A stretch of 12,478 bases of DNA from Thermoanaerobacterales bacterium (GCA_017577565.1 PKRH01000106.1:1-12478), one strand, 5' to 3'. Counted from the stretch's first letter, positions 4,412 to 11,681 are shown. Notes: generated by a model not told the origin, from the sequence alone. Numbers and translations are program-made.

Positions 4412-5431
4412 TCACTCGTTGATCGCCTCCGCGCACTCCACGGCCGCGTCCCAGAGCTCGTCGAGGTCGCGGTCGGCGAGCCGCACGCTGCGGGGCGGGC
4501 CCTCGTGGTCCTGGTCGAGCGAACGCGCCAGGCGGGCGAACCCGGCGTGGTTGGCGACCTGCGGGTAGCGGGTCCAGTTGCCGAAGGCGACGAGGTCGCC
4601 GGCGCCGTTGACCCACAGCTGGAACGGGGCGTAGCGCAGGCCGTGGAGGTGGAAGTAGATGCCGCCGCGCGGCTTGGCGCCGAACCACAGCGTCTCGTGC
4701 GGGCCCCGGACCTCCAGCCGTTCGAGGCGCCCGCGCAGCTCCTCGGCGAGCGCCCGGTCCTCGTCCCGCCGGAGCGCGGCGAGGAACGACTCCCACGTCC
4801 ACCGTTCGGCGCTCCGCTCCGACCGGCGGACCTTGGCCGCCGCGATCTCGCCCCCGTACGTCGACGGCACCAGGATCTCGACGTCGCCGTGGCGGGCGTA
4901 GGCCAGCTCCAGCGCGGTCACCCCGACGTCGTCGCGGGTGACCCGGTTGAGGTACTCGACCAGCCGCCGGACCTCGCCGTCGATGCGGTCGACGGTGAGG
5001 CACAGGTCGATGCGGGCCTCGGCCACGTTGCGCCGGAGCCGGTCGAGTGCCTCGGGCTCGAGCTCCTCCCGGAGGTCGGGGCCGCCGCGGCCGTGCCACG
5101 CCGCGACGAAGGCGTCCGGGCCGTCCTCCCAGACGGCGGCCGCGTAGTCGATCACCTGGCCGATGACCATCCGGCGCCGCTCGCGGCTGGACGCCAGCTT
5201 GCACTCGACGACGGTGATCGAGCCGTCCCGTCCGACGATGGACACGTCGATCGGCCCGGCGGCGGTCGGCAGCTCCACGACCGCGAGGGCGTCCCGATCG
5301 ACGCCCGGCACCCGGTGCGGATCCCCGGCGATCAGCTGCTGCAGGTGGGCCTCGTTCTCGTACGCCGCCACCTCGGGCTCCGACCAGTCGCCGCCGTCCC
5401 GGCGGACCAGGACACCGCCCCGGTCGCTCAC
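4412..5431 (-). CDS. PD-(D/E)XK nuclease-like protein
   Basis: The frame is open upstream to 5578, but GTG 5431 is preferred. GGGAGG lies just before it on the minus strand, and the upstream 49 codons are low-complexity Pro/Gly/Arg. The resulting 339-residue protein carries the nuclease signature near its N-terminus: E27 (ENEAHLQQLI), D62 (GPIDVS), E76-C-K78 (VVECKL) and Q92/Y96 (QVIDY). This is the E...D...ExK...Q-x3-Y pattern of RecB-like, DUF91/NucS-like endonuclease folds, a magnesium-dependent DNA cleavage centre. The C-terminal half (about 190-339) contains HETLWFGAKPRGGIYFHLHG and FQLWVNG segments that look like a beta-rich sensor or binding domain I cannot name. It is a stand-alone gene transcribed away from the sulfatase-like gene. 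A role in repair or in limiting foreign DNA is plausible but unproven. Confidence 0.75.
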   Translation of the reverse strand: MSDRGGVLVRRDGGDWSEPEVAAYENEAHLQQLIAGDPHRVPGVDRDALAVVELPTAAGPIDVSIVGRDGSITVVECKLASSRERRRMVIGQVIDYAAAVWEDGPDAFVAAWHGRGGPDLREELEPEALDRLRRNVAEARIDLCLTVDRIDGEVRRLVEYLNRVTRDDVGVTALELAYARHGDVEILVPSTYGGEIAAAKVRRSERSAERWTWESFLAALRRDEDRALAEELRGRLERLEVRGPHETLWFGAKPRGGIYFHLHGLRYAPFQLWVNGAGDLVAFGNWTRYPQVANHAGFARLARSLDQDHEGPPRSVRLADRDLDELWDAAVECAEAINE

Positions 5432-5553
5432 CGCCGCCTCCCGCGCGCCCCGTCGCCGCGATCCGAACCCGCCCGCGCGTCGTCCACCCCGTCCTCCCGG
5501 TCCCTCGGGCGCCCTTGGCGCCGTTCCCGTCCGTCCGGCAGCCGAAGGGTACA

Positions 5554-5572
5554 CCGGCGGCGTGACCGCCGG
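5554..5572. promoter_or_regulatory. Inverted repeat in the divergent nuclease/sulfatase-like intergenic region
   Basis: CCGGCGG (5554-5560) and CCGCCGG (5566-5572) flank CGTGA. On the minus strand it is followed immediately by TACCCT (5551-5546), a TANNNT -10 candidate that would give the nuclease gene a leader of about 110 bases. This is weak support in such GC-rich DNA. Confidence 0.25.
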
Positions 5573-5591
5573 GGGCACCGGCCCGGACGGC

Positions 5592-5620
5592 TTGCCGGGC
5601 GGCGCACGGCGGCCTAGCGT
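5592..5620 (+). promoter_or_regulatory. Promoter of the sulfatase-like gene, probably leaderless
   Basis: TTGCCG (5592-5597) and TAGCGT (5615-5620) are separated by exactly 17 bases and match -35/-10 boxes of the housekeeping type. The -10 ends nine bases before ATG 5630, and I see no Shine-Dalgarno, so transcription should begin at or next to the start codon. Confidence 0.55.
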
Positions 5621-5648
5621 CAGCGCTTAATGGCTGACATTAGCGCTG
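5621..5648. promoter_or_regulatory. Inverted repeat spanning the start codon of the sulfatase-like gene
   Basis: CAGCGCTTAATG (5621-5632) and CATTAGCGCTG (5638-5648) are complementary except for one bulged T, with GCTGA between them. The ATG at 5630-5632 lies inside the left arm. The AGCGCT hexamers start at 5622 and 5642, 20 bases or two helical turns apart. This is a good candidate repressor operator over the transcription start. Confidence 0.45.
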
Positions 5649-6868
5649 CCCGCACCGGGCGCCGGCTGTTCGGCGAGCCGCGGGTCGAGGAGGCCGGGCC
5701 GGGCGTCCACGTGGCCCGCGCCTTCGACCTCGGCAACGTGATCAAGATCGCCACCCGGGAAGGGCCGGTGATCGTCGACACCGCCAGCGCCCGGGCCTCG
5801 GCGGCGGCCGCCCGGGACGCGCTGGCCGAGGCCAGCCCGGGGGAGCCCCGCTACGTCGTCTACACCCACTGCCACAACGACCACACCTCGGGCGCCGTGG
5901 CGCTGGTCGCCGACGCCACGGCCGAGGTCGTCGCCCACGCCGCCCTGCCGGCGCTGACCGAGCGCGACCACGGCTGCCTGGGCGCCTGGACGGCCCGGCA
6001 CCGGGCCCACCAGCGGGGGCGCCCATCCGAGGACCCGTTCCCGGACCGCGGCTACGTCCCGCCGACGACGACCTTCGAGCGGGAGCTGGACATCGAGGTG
6101 GGCGGCCTCACCCTCCACCTCGAGCACACCGAGGGCGAGACCCGGGACCACCTGCTCGTCTGGGTGCCGGAGACCCGGGTCCTGCTGCCGGGCGACCTCG
6201 TCTACCCGGCGTTCCCCAACCTGTCGACCCCCGCGGTCGGGCCCCGGCCGATCCCCGGGTGGATCCGCTCGATCGAGCGCTTCCTCGAGCTGGGCGCCGA
6301 GCACCTCGTCCCCAGCCACGGGCCGCCGGTGTCGGGGGCCGAGGCGGTCACCGAGGTGCTGACCACCTACCGGGACGCCATCCAGCACGTGTGGGACGCC
6401 GCCCTCCGGGCCATCGACGAGGGCGTCGAGGTCAACGAGGCCGCCCGGTCGATCCGCCTGCCCGAGCGCCTGCGCGCCCACCCCTGGCTGCGGGAGGTCT
6501 ACGGGACCGTCAACTGGGGCGTCCGCGCCGTCTACGACCTGGTCACCGGCTGGTACGACCTGTCGCCGGCCAGCCTCGACCCCCACCCCCGGGCTCGGCG
6601 GGACGCCGCCATCGTCGAGGTCGCCTCGGCCGACCGGCTGGTCGAGCGGGCGACGGCGGCCCTGGAGGACGACGACCCGCAGCTCGCCCTCGAGCTGGCC
6701 GACGTCGTGCTGCGCACCGACCCCCACCACGTCGGCGCCAACCGGGTCACCGCGGACGCCTGCCGGCGGCTGCGCGACCGGAGCACGAGCATCAACCAGC
6801 GCGGCTTCTACCACTCGGGCCTGGTGCGGGCCCGGGAGCGGCTGGCCGCCGCCGGGGCCGCGCCGTGA
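5630..6868 (+). CDS. Metallo-beta-lactamase-fold hydrolase, alkylsulfatase-like
   Basis: This 412-residue protein has a metallo-beta-lactamase fold in its first ~240 residues: THCHNDH with H80, H82, D84 and H85, a further acidic/histidine site EHTEGETRDH (165-174), D189 in LLPGDLVYP and H230 in PSHGPP. These would hold two metal ions, usually zinc. From about 240 on, the segment TVNWGVRAVYDLVTGWYDLSPASL resembles the dimerisation domain of linear alkylsulfatases of the SdsA1/BDS1 type, which cleave sulfate from alkyl sulfates. The SCP2-like C-terminal domain of those ~650-residue enzymes is absent, and the metal motif is THCHND rather than the usual THxHxDHxGG, so the substrate may differ. 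No signal peptide is seen. ATG 5630 is placed on a probable leaderless promoter with an operator-like repeat over the start. Confidence 0.75.
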   Translation: MADISAARTGRRLFGEPRVEEAGPGVHVARAFDLGNVIKIATREGPVIVDTASARASAAAARDALAEASPGEPRYVVYTHCHNDHTSGAVALVADATAEVVAHAALPALTERDHGCLGAWTARHRAHQRGRPSEDPFPDRGYVPPTTTFERELDIEVGGLTLHLEHTEGETRDHLLVWVPETRVLLPGDLVYPAFPNLSTPAVGPRPIPGWIRSIERFLELGAEHLVPSHGPPVSGAEAVTEVLTTYRDAIQHVWDAALRAIDEGVEVNEAARSIRLPERLRAHPWLREVYGTVNWGVRAVYDLVTGWYDLSPASLDPHPRARRDAAIVEVASADRLVERATAALEDDDPQLALELADVVLRTDPHHVGANRVTADACRRLRDRSTSINQRGFYHSGLVRARERLAAAGAAP

Positions 6869-6869
6869 C

Positions 6870-6889
6870 GCCGGCGCGACCCCGGCGCT
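6870..6889. terminator. Short inverted repeat between convergent genes
   Basis: In the 30 bases between the convergent sulfatase-like and VOC genes, CGCCGG and CCGGCG flank CGCGACC. The 6-bp stem is weak and has no T-run, but it is the only terminator-like structure there. Confidence 0.25.
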
Positions 6890-6898
6890 GCTGCGGCG

Positions 6899-7312
6899 TC
6901 AGCGGTCGTCCGGCCCGGGCGCCACGACCATCCACGGCGTGCCGAAGCGGTCGACGCACATGCCGAAGGCGTCGGAGAAGAACGTCTGCTGCAGCTCCTG
7001 CGTGACCTGGCCGCCGTCGGCCAGGGCGTCGAACACCCGCCGGGCGTCGTCGGCGTCGGCGGCGTCGTAGCTGACCATGATCCGCTGGTCGGGCCCGTAC
7101 CCCGAGTGCTCCGGGTCGTCGGACGCCATGAGCAGGTCGTCGCCGTGGGCCAGCGCCGCGTGGACGACCAGGTCGGCCTGGCCGGGGGGCGGCTCCCCGC
7201 CGGGGACGTCGGCCCCGGTCATGATCGTGAGATCGCCGCCGAAGATCTCCTCGTAGCGGGTGAACGCCTCGCGGCAGTCGCCGGCGAAGAAGAGGTAGGG
7301 ACGGTAGGCCAT
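6899..7312 (-). CDS. VOC-superfamily (PhnB/glyoxalase-like) protein
   Basis: A 137-residue protein starting at ATG 7312, chosen because GGAGGA lies four bases upstream on the minus strand and the frame upstream of it is non-coding in character. It has two repeated beta-alpha-beta-beta-beta units: YLFFAGDCREAFTRYEEIFGG at the start, and a second unit from about 77 (RIMVSYDAADADDARRVFDAL) ending FFSDAFGMCVDRFGTPWMV. This is the pattern of PhnB-like members of the vicinal oxygen chelate superfamily. Some members are metal-dependent enzymes such as glyoxalases or dioxygenases; many PhnB-like proteins have no known reaction. No clear metal triad is evident, so a function is not assigned. It is transcribed divergently from the MFS gene, with about 200 bases between them. 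Confidence 0.8.
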   Translation of the reverse strand: MAYRPYLFFAGDCREAFTRYEEIFGGDLTIMTGADVPGGEPPPGQADLVVHAALAHGDDLLMASDDPEHSGYGPDQRIMVSYDAADADDARRVFDALADGGQVTQELQQTFFSDAFGMCVDRFGTPWMVVAPGPDDR

Positions 7313-7331
7313 GGCGTCCTCCGGTGGTCGG

Positions 7332-7354
7332 GGCGCGCGCCGGCAGCGCGCGCC
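7332..7354. promoter_or_regulatory. Perfect inverted repeat in the VOC/MFS divergent intergenic region
   Basis: GGCGCGCGC (7332-7340) and GCGCGCGCC (7346-7354) form a 9-bp inverted repeat with loop CGGCA, 20 bases upstream of the VOC start. Position suits an operator or leader hairpin of the VOC gene. Low sequence complexity limits confidence. Nothing else convincing lies in 7313-7516. Confidence 0.3.
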
Positions 7355-7516
7355 TGACCGGGTGCTACCCCCGGCGGGGCGGCCTACGCCGGCAGTCTGC
7401 GGCCGGGCCGTCTCGACGTCGCCCCGGACCCCACGCGGCGTGAGCCTCCGGCCCACGGGGAAGAAGGGGACCGGCCCGGCTGTTCGACCGGGGTGAGGCG
7501 ACGAGCGGAGGACGCC

Positions 7517-9145
7517 ATGGCTGCACGGCCCGGTCCCGGGCGGTCACCGGACGGCACGGGGACGGGTGGGCCGGCCGGGCTGGCCTTCGCCTCGCCGCAG
7601 GGCCGGTGGACGCTGCTCGCCACCGTCCTCGGCTCCGGCATCGCCTTCCTCGACTCCACGGTCGTCACCGTGGCCCTGCCCCGCATCGGCGCCGACCTCG
7701 ACGCCGGGGTCAGCGGCCTGCAGTGGGTGCTCAACGGCTACCTGGCCTCGCTCTCCGCGCTCATCCTGCTGGGCGGGTCCCTCGGCGACCGCCTGGGCCG
7801 GCGGCGGGTGTTCGTCGCCGGTGTCCTCGTGTTCACGGTCGCCTCGGTGGCGTGCGCCCTCGCCCCCACGATCCCGGTCCTGGTCGTGGGCCGGGCCGCG
7901 CAGGGCGTCGGCGGCGCGCTGCTGACGCCGGGCAGCCTGGCCATCCTCGAGGCGAGCTTCCGCCCCGACGACCGGGCCCGGGCCATCGGCGCCTGGTCGG
8001 GCCTCACCGGCATCGCCGCCGCCGTCGGGCCCTTCCTGGGCGGGTGGCTGGTCGACGCCGCGTCGTGGCGGTGGATCTTCCTCATCAACGTGCCCGTCGC
8101 CGCCGTCGTCGTCGCCGTGGCGGTGCGGCACGTGCCCGAGACGCTCGACCGCGGCGCGGCGGGGCGGCTCGACGTGGCGGGCGCCCTGGTGGCGGCGGCC
8201 GCCCTGGGGGCGCTGAGCTGGGGGATGATCGCCGCGGGTGACCGGGGGTGGGGGGCGCCGGCGGTGCTGGGGTCGCTGGCCGTCGGCGCCGGCGGCCTGG
8301 CCGCCTTCGCCGTTGTCGAGGCCCGCAGCCGCTGGCCGATGATGCCCCTCGGCATCTTCCGGGTGCGCCAGTTCACCGCCGCCAACCTCGTCACGCTGGC
8401 CGTCTACGCCGCGCTGGGCGGGGTCTTCTTCCTGCTCGTCGTCCACCTCCAGGAGGCGCTGGGCTACTCGGCGCTCGAGGCCGGGGCCGCGTCGCTGCCC
8501 ATCACCGTGCTCATGCTGGCGCTGTCGTCCCGGTCGGGCGCGCTCGCCCACCGCATCGGGCCCCGGCTGCAGATGAGCGCCGGGCCGATCGTGCTGGCCG
8601 CGGGCGTGCTGCTGCTCGCCCGGGTCGAGCCCGGAGACGGCTACGCGACGGCGGTGCTGCCGGCGGTCGTCGTCGTCGGCCTCGGCCTGGCGGCCACGGT
8701 GGCGCCGCTCACCGCCACGGCGCTCGGCGCGCTGGAGGACCGGCACGCCGGGCTGGCGTCCGGGGTCAACACGACGGTGGCGCGGGCGGCGCAGCTGGTC
8801 GCCGTCGCCGCCCTCCCGGCCCTGGCCGGCCTCGGCGGCGACGCCTACACCGACGCCGGGGCGGTGGCCGAGGGGTTCCGGCGGGCGATGCTCATCACCG
8901 CCGGGCTGGCGTTCGCCGGCGGGGTCGTCGGGGCGCTGCTGGTCCGCAACCCGGAGCGGGCGCCGGTGCCCGCCCCCGACGAGGCGCCGCCGGGACCGGT
9001 CGCCGTGACCCACGCGGAGGACACGTTCTGCGGCATCGACGGGACGCCGCTGCGGGCGTGCCCCCACGGCGGCGGGGAGGAGGCGCCGGTCGGGCGCGCG
9101 GCGGTCGGGCCCGGGCCCCCGGGCCGGGGGCGACGCCCGGCCTAG
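7517..9145 (+). CDS. MFS transporter, DHA2 (EmrB/QacA) drug exporter family
   Basis: ATG 7517 is preferred over the in-frame GTG 7493 because GGAGGA lies four bases upstream. The 542-residue protein has a polar start of about 27 residues and then many hydrophobic helices, consistent with the 14-helix DHA2 layout. Motif D1 is seen as FLDSTVVTVALP (about 44-55), motif A as GSLGDRLGRRRVF (about 87-99) in the loop after helix 2, and the antiporter motif C as the GPFLGG region in helix 5 (about 171-176). These proteins export drugs or metabolites in exchange for protons at the cytoplasmic membrane. The end is unusual: after the last helix comes a ~60-residue cytoplasmic tail with FCGIDGTPLRACPHGG (C505 and C515) and then Gly/Pro/Arg-rich sequence. 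Its TAG stop forms the first three bases of the next gene's -10 box. Confidence 0.9.
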   Translation: MAARPGPGRSPDGTGTGGPAGLAFASPQGRWTLLATVLGSGIAFLDSTVVTVALPRIGADLDAGVSGLQWVLNGYLASLSALILLGGSLGDRLGRRRVFVAGVLVFTVASVACALAPTIPVLVVGRAAQGVGGALLTPGSLAILEASFRPDDRARAIGAWSGLTGIAAAVGPFLGGWLVDAASWRWIFLINVPVAAVVVAVAVRHVPETLDRGAAGRLDVAGALVAAAALGALSWGMIAAGDRGWGAPAVLGSLAVGAGGLAAFAVVEARSRWPMMPLGIFRVRQFTAANLVTLAVYAALGGVFFLLVVHLQEALGYSALEAGAASLPITVLMLALSSRSGALAHRIGPRLQMSAGPIVLAAGVLLLARVEPGDGYATAVLPAVVVVGLGLAATVAPLTATALGALEDRHAGLASGVNTTVARAAQLVAVAALPALAGLGGDAYTDAGAVAEGFRRAMLITAGLAFAGGVVGALLVRNPERAPVPAPDEAPPGPVAVTHAEDTFCGIDGTPLRACPHGGGEEAPVGRAAVGPGPPGRGRRPA

Positions 9146-9148
9146 GAT
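9143..9148 (+). promoter_or_regulatory. -10 box TAGGAT of the crotonase gene, overlapping the MFS stop
   Basis: TAGGAT fits TANNNT and ends eight bases before ATG 9157, suggesting a leaderless transcript. Its first three bases are the stop codon of the MFS gene. No good -35 is visible at the expected place. Confidence 0.4.
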
Positions 9149-9156
9149 GCGGCGCC

Positions 9157-9999
9157 ATGACCGGGGAGGACACCGGGGCGCGCGATCTGCTCGTCGAGCG
9201 CCCCCGAGCCGACGTCGCGGTCCTGACGCTGCACCGGCCCGAGAAGCTCAACGCCCTCAGCTTCCGGCTCGTCGACGAGCTGCACGACGCGCTCGACGAG
9301 CTGCAGCACGACACGACCTGCCGGGTCGTCGTGCTGACCGGCGCCGGCCGGGGCTTCTGCTCCGGCCTCGACCTGGCCGACAGCGCGACCGGCGCCTCCA
9401 CGGCCGCCGGCACGACCGGGCCCCGCGCCGGGCTGCTGTCCCAGGCCCGCATCGCCGAGCTGCCGCAGAAGCTCCGCCGGCTCCCGCAGCCCGTCATCGC
9501 CGCCGTCAACGGCCCGGCCTACGGCGGCGGGTTCGCCCTCGCCCTGGCCTGCGACATCCGGCTCGCCGCCCCCGAGGCCCGCTTCTGCACCCAGTTCATC
9601 AAGGTCGGCATCGGCGGCTGCGACATCGGCATCAGCTACACGCTGCCCAGGCTGATCGGGGCCTCCCGGGCCTTCGAGCTGATGCTGACCGCCCGGGCCG
9701 TCGACGCCGAGGAGGCCGAGCGCATCGGCCTGGTGAGCGAGGTCGTGCCGGCCGGGTCGCTGCTCGACCGGGCCCTCGAGCTGGCCGCCACGATCTGCGG
9801 CTACACGCCCTTCGGGGTGGCGATGACCAAGGAGGTGATGTGGTCGAACCTCGACGCGCCGAGCCTCGAGGCGGCCATCCACCTCGAGAACCGCACGCAG
9901 ATCCTCGCCACCACCGGGGGCGAGATGGCCGAGGCCGCCCGGGCCTTCCTCGAGAAGCGGCCGCCGAGCTGGGCGACGACGGACCCGCCGGCCCCCTGA
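9157..9999 (+). CDS. Crotonase-superfamily protein (enoyl-CoA hydratase/isomerase)
   Basis: A 280-residue crotonase-fold protein. HRPEKLNALSF (26-36), the oxyanion-hole segment GRGFCSGLDL (65-73) and NGPAYGGGFALALACDIRLA (118-137) are diagnostic for binding CoA thioesters. By eye, the two glutamates of rat enoyl-CoA hydratase (E144 and E164) fall on A127 and F147, so both are missing. D156 in GGCDIG lies where dienoyl-CoA isomerases have a catalytic aspartate. An isomerase-like or otherwise altered reaction is therefore as likely as simple hydration. ATG 9157 was chosen because the fold begins right after it and a TAGGAT box lies eight bases upstream, with no Shine-Dalgarno. Downstream, after 55 bases, come a DUF35 protein and a thiolase, pointing to a shared role in acyl-CoA breakdown. 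Confidence 0.85.
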   Translation: MTGEDTGARDLLVERPRADVAVLTLHRPEKLNALSFRLVDELHDALDELQHDTTCRVVVLTGAGRGFCSGLDLADSATGASTAAGTTGPRAGLLSQARIAELPQKLRRLPQPVIAAVNGPAYGGGFALALACDIRLAAPEARFCTQFIKVGIGGCDIGISYTLPRLIGASRAFELMLTARAVDAEEAERIGLVSEVVPAGSLLDRALELAATICGYTPFGVAMTKEVMWSNLDAPSLEAAIHLENRTQILATTGGEMAEAARAFLEKRPPSWATTDPPAP

Positions 10000-10042
10000 C
10001 CGCGGGTGGCGGCCCGATCCGGGCCGTGTGTGACCGCCGCCA

Positions 10043-10048
10043 TAGGAT
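10043..10048 (+). promoter_or_regulatory. -10 box TAGGAT of the DUF35-thiolase operon
   Basis: TAGGAT ends six bases before ATG 10055 and no Shine-Dalgarno is present, so a leaderless message is likely. This is the same hexamer as at 9143. No convincing -35 is seen. Confidence 0.4.
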
Positions 10049-10054
10049 GCCGTC

Positions 10055-10456
10055 ATGGCACAGGTTCCGCTGGTGGACTACCTGGTGCTGGGGGACGACC
10101 CGCACCTGGTGGCGAAGGCCTGCACCTCGTGCGGCGCCCGGTTCTTCGACCGACGCAACGCCTGCGCGGCGTGCGGCAGCGACGCCGGGTTCGACGAGGT
10201 CCCCGTGGCGCGGGAGGGGGTGCTCCGCTCGTTCACGATCGTGTCGATGGCGGCGCCGGGCATCCCGGTGCCGTTCGTGGCCGGCGTCGTCGACTGCGAC
10301 GGCACCTCGGTGCGGGCGAACATCGTCAACGTCGAGCCCACGCCCGAGCACGTCAGGCTGGGCATGAAGGTCCGGCTGACGACCTTCCCGATCGGCACCG
10401 ACTCGGCCGGCACCGAGGCGGTCGGCTTCGGCTTCGAGCCCATGGAGGAGGGGTGA
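10055..10456 (+). CDS. DUF35 zinc-ribbon / OB-fold protein, thiolase partner
   Basis: A 133-residue protein with an N-terminal rubredoxin-like zinc ribbon, C23-x2-C26 (CTSCG) and C37-x2-C40 (CAACG). It is followed by an OB-fold of beta strands (from about 55: VLRSFTIVSM, PFVAGVVDCDG, GMKVRLTTF). This is the DUF35 architecture. Members sit beside SCP-x-type thiolases or HMG-CoA-synthase-like enzymes and form complexes with them. The steroid-degradation aldolase pair ChsH2-Ltp2 is the best-known example, in which the DUF35 part shapes the partner's active site. Here its TGA stop overlaps the thiolase ATG by one base (TGATG), so the two are translationally coupled and probably made in equal amounts. 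ATG 10055 fits both the domain start and the promoter position. Confidence 0.85.
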   Translation: MAQVPLVDYLVLGDDPHLVAKACTSCGARFFDRRNACAACGSDAGFDEVPVAREGVLRSFTIVSMAAPGIPVPFVAGVVDCDGTSVRANIVNVEPTPEHVRLGMKVRLTTFPIGTDSAGTEAVGFGFEPMEEG

Positions 10457-11664
10457 TGGCGGAGGACGTCTGGATCCTCGGCATCCACATGACCAAGTTC
10501 GGGAAGCACCCGGACAAGGACACGGTCGACCTGGCCGCCGAGGCGGCGCTCGGCGCGCTGCGCGACGGGGGCGTGACGATCCACGACATCGGGGTGCTCG
10601 CCGCCGGGAACCTGATGAACGCCAACGCCGGCATCGGCCAGCAGCTGCAGAAGCAGATCGGCCAGACCGGCATCCCCGTCTACAACGTGGTCAACGCCTG
10701 CGCCACCGGCGCGACCGCCCTGCGCACGGTGATCATGGCGGTCAAGGCCGGCGAGGCCGACATGGGCCTCGCCGTGGGCGTCGAGAAGCTGGCCGGCGCC
10801 GGCCTGCTCGCCGGCGGGACCCGCAAGGAGGACGGCGACACCTGGACGCCGTCGGGCCGCTACGGCGCGGTGGCGCCGGTCGACGGGCGCATCGGCACCG
10901 AGACCATGCCCGGCGTGTTCGCCCAGGTGGGCATGCAGTACATCCACGAGCACGCCTACGCCGGCGAGCCGTTCGAGCTCTTCGCCCGCATCAGCGAGAA
11001 GAACCACGCCCACTCGACGCTGAACCCGCTCGCCGCCTACACGAAGCGGTTCACGCTCGAGGAGATCATGAACGACGTCATGATCGCCTACCCCAACACC
11101 CGGCCGATGTGCTCGGCCAACTGCGACGGCGCGGCGGCCGCCGTCGTGGTGTCGGGGGCCAAGCTCAAGACCCTGTCGCTCGAGCAGCGGCGCCGGGCGG
11201 TGAAGGTGTCGGCGTCGGTGCTGACCTCCGACCCCTGGCAGGAGGGCTGCCAGGTGCTCCCGGACGTCAACACGCTCACCCGGCGGGCCGCCGAGCAGGC
11301 CTACGAGCAGGCGGGCGTCGGCCCCGAGGACCTCAGCCTCGTCGAGCTGCACGACTGCTTCGCCACCGCCGAGCTCGTGCACTACGACAACCTGAAGCTG
11401 TGCGAGCCGGGCGGCGCGGCCGACTTCTTCCTGTCCGGCGCCACCTGGCGGGACGGCTCCACGCCGGTCAACGTGTCGGGCGGCCTGCAGTCCAAGGGCC
11501 ACCCCATCGCCGCGACCGGCATCGCCAACGTCTGGGAGATCTGCCACCACCTGCGGGGCGAGGCCGGCGACCGCCAGATCGAGGGGGCCAACGTCGGGCT
11601 GGCCCACGTCATCGGCCTGGGCTCGGCCTGCGGCGTCCACATCCTCGAGAAGGCCGCGGCGTAG
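10456..11664 (+). CDS. SCP-x-type thiolase (acetyl-CoA acetyltransferase-like)
   Basis: This 402-residue protein has the full thiolase set: the nucleophilic cysteine C82 in NACATGATAL, the HDCF motif (H299) with C301, H349 in KGHPIAATG, and the second cysteine C392 in GSACGVHIL. The layout and the HDCFATAE sequence match SCP-x/lipid-transfer-protein-type thiolases, which act on bulky acyl-CoAs such as branched or steroid side-chain substrates, rather than the short-chain type. Because C82 and C392 are both present, thiolytic cleavage is more likely than the retro-aldol reaction of Ltp2-type relatives, which use other residues; this comparison is from memory. It overlaps the DUF35 gene by one base and would form a complex with it. 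AGGAGGGG just upstream gives a good ribosome binding site. The length is normal for the family. Confidence 0.9.
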   Translation: MAEDVWILGIHMTKFGKHPDKDTVDLAAEAALGALRDGGVTIHDIGVLAAGNLMNANAGIGQQLQKQIGQTGIPVYNVVNACATGATALRTVIMAVKAGEADMGLAVGVEKLAGAGLLAGGTRKEDGDTWTPSGRYGAVAPVDGRIGTETMPGVFAQVGMQYIHEHAYAGEPFELFARISEKNHAHSTLNPLAAYTKRFTLEEIMNDVMIAYPNTRPMCSANCDGAAAAVVVSGAKLKTLSLEQRRRAVKVSASVLTSDPWQEGCQVLPDVNTLTRRAAEQAYEQAGVGPEDLSLVELHDCFATAELVHYDNLKLCEPGGAADFFLSGATWRDGSTPVNVSGGLQSKGHPIAATGIANVWEICHHLRGEAGDRQIEGANVGLAHVIGLGSACGVHILEKAAA

Positions 11665-11681
11665 CCCGCCCCGCGCCCCCG

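Noticed and set aside
4170..5204. Long minus-strand frame of 344 codons overlapping the nuclease gene
   Set aside because: It is rich in Arg/Pro/Gly, has no family resemblance and lies in a shadow frame of the PD-(D/E)XK gene, which has recognisable motifs.
5432..5578. N-terminal extension of the nuclease gene to 5578
   Set aside because: The extra 49 codons are low-complexity Pro/Gly/Arg and overlap the promoter-like region, whereas GTG 5431 has a good ribosome site.
7544..9067. 507-codon minus-strand frame opposite the MFS gene
   Set aside because: Its composition (Arg, Gly, Asp, Gln repeats) is that of an antisense shadow in GC-rich DNA, while the plus-strand frame is a clear membrane transporter.
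10078..11640. 520-codon minus-strand frame opposite the DUF35 and thiolase genes
   Set aside because: It is an antisense shadow; both plus-strand genes have diagnostic motifs.
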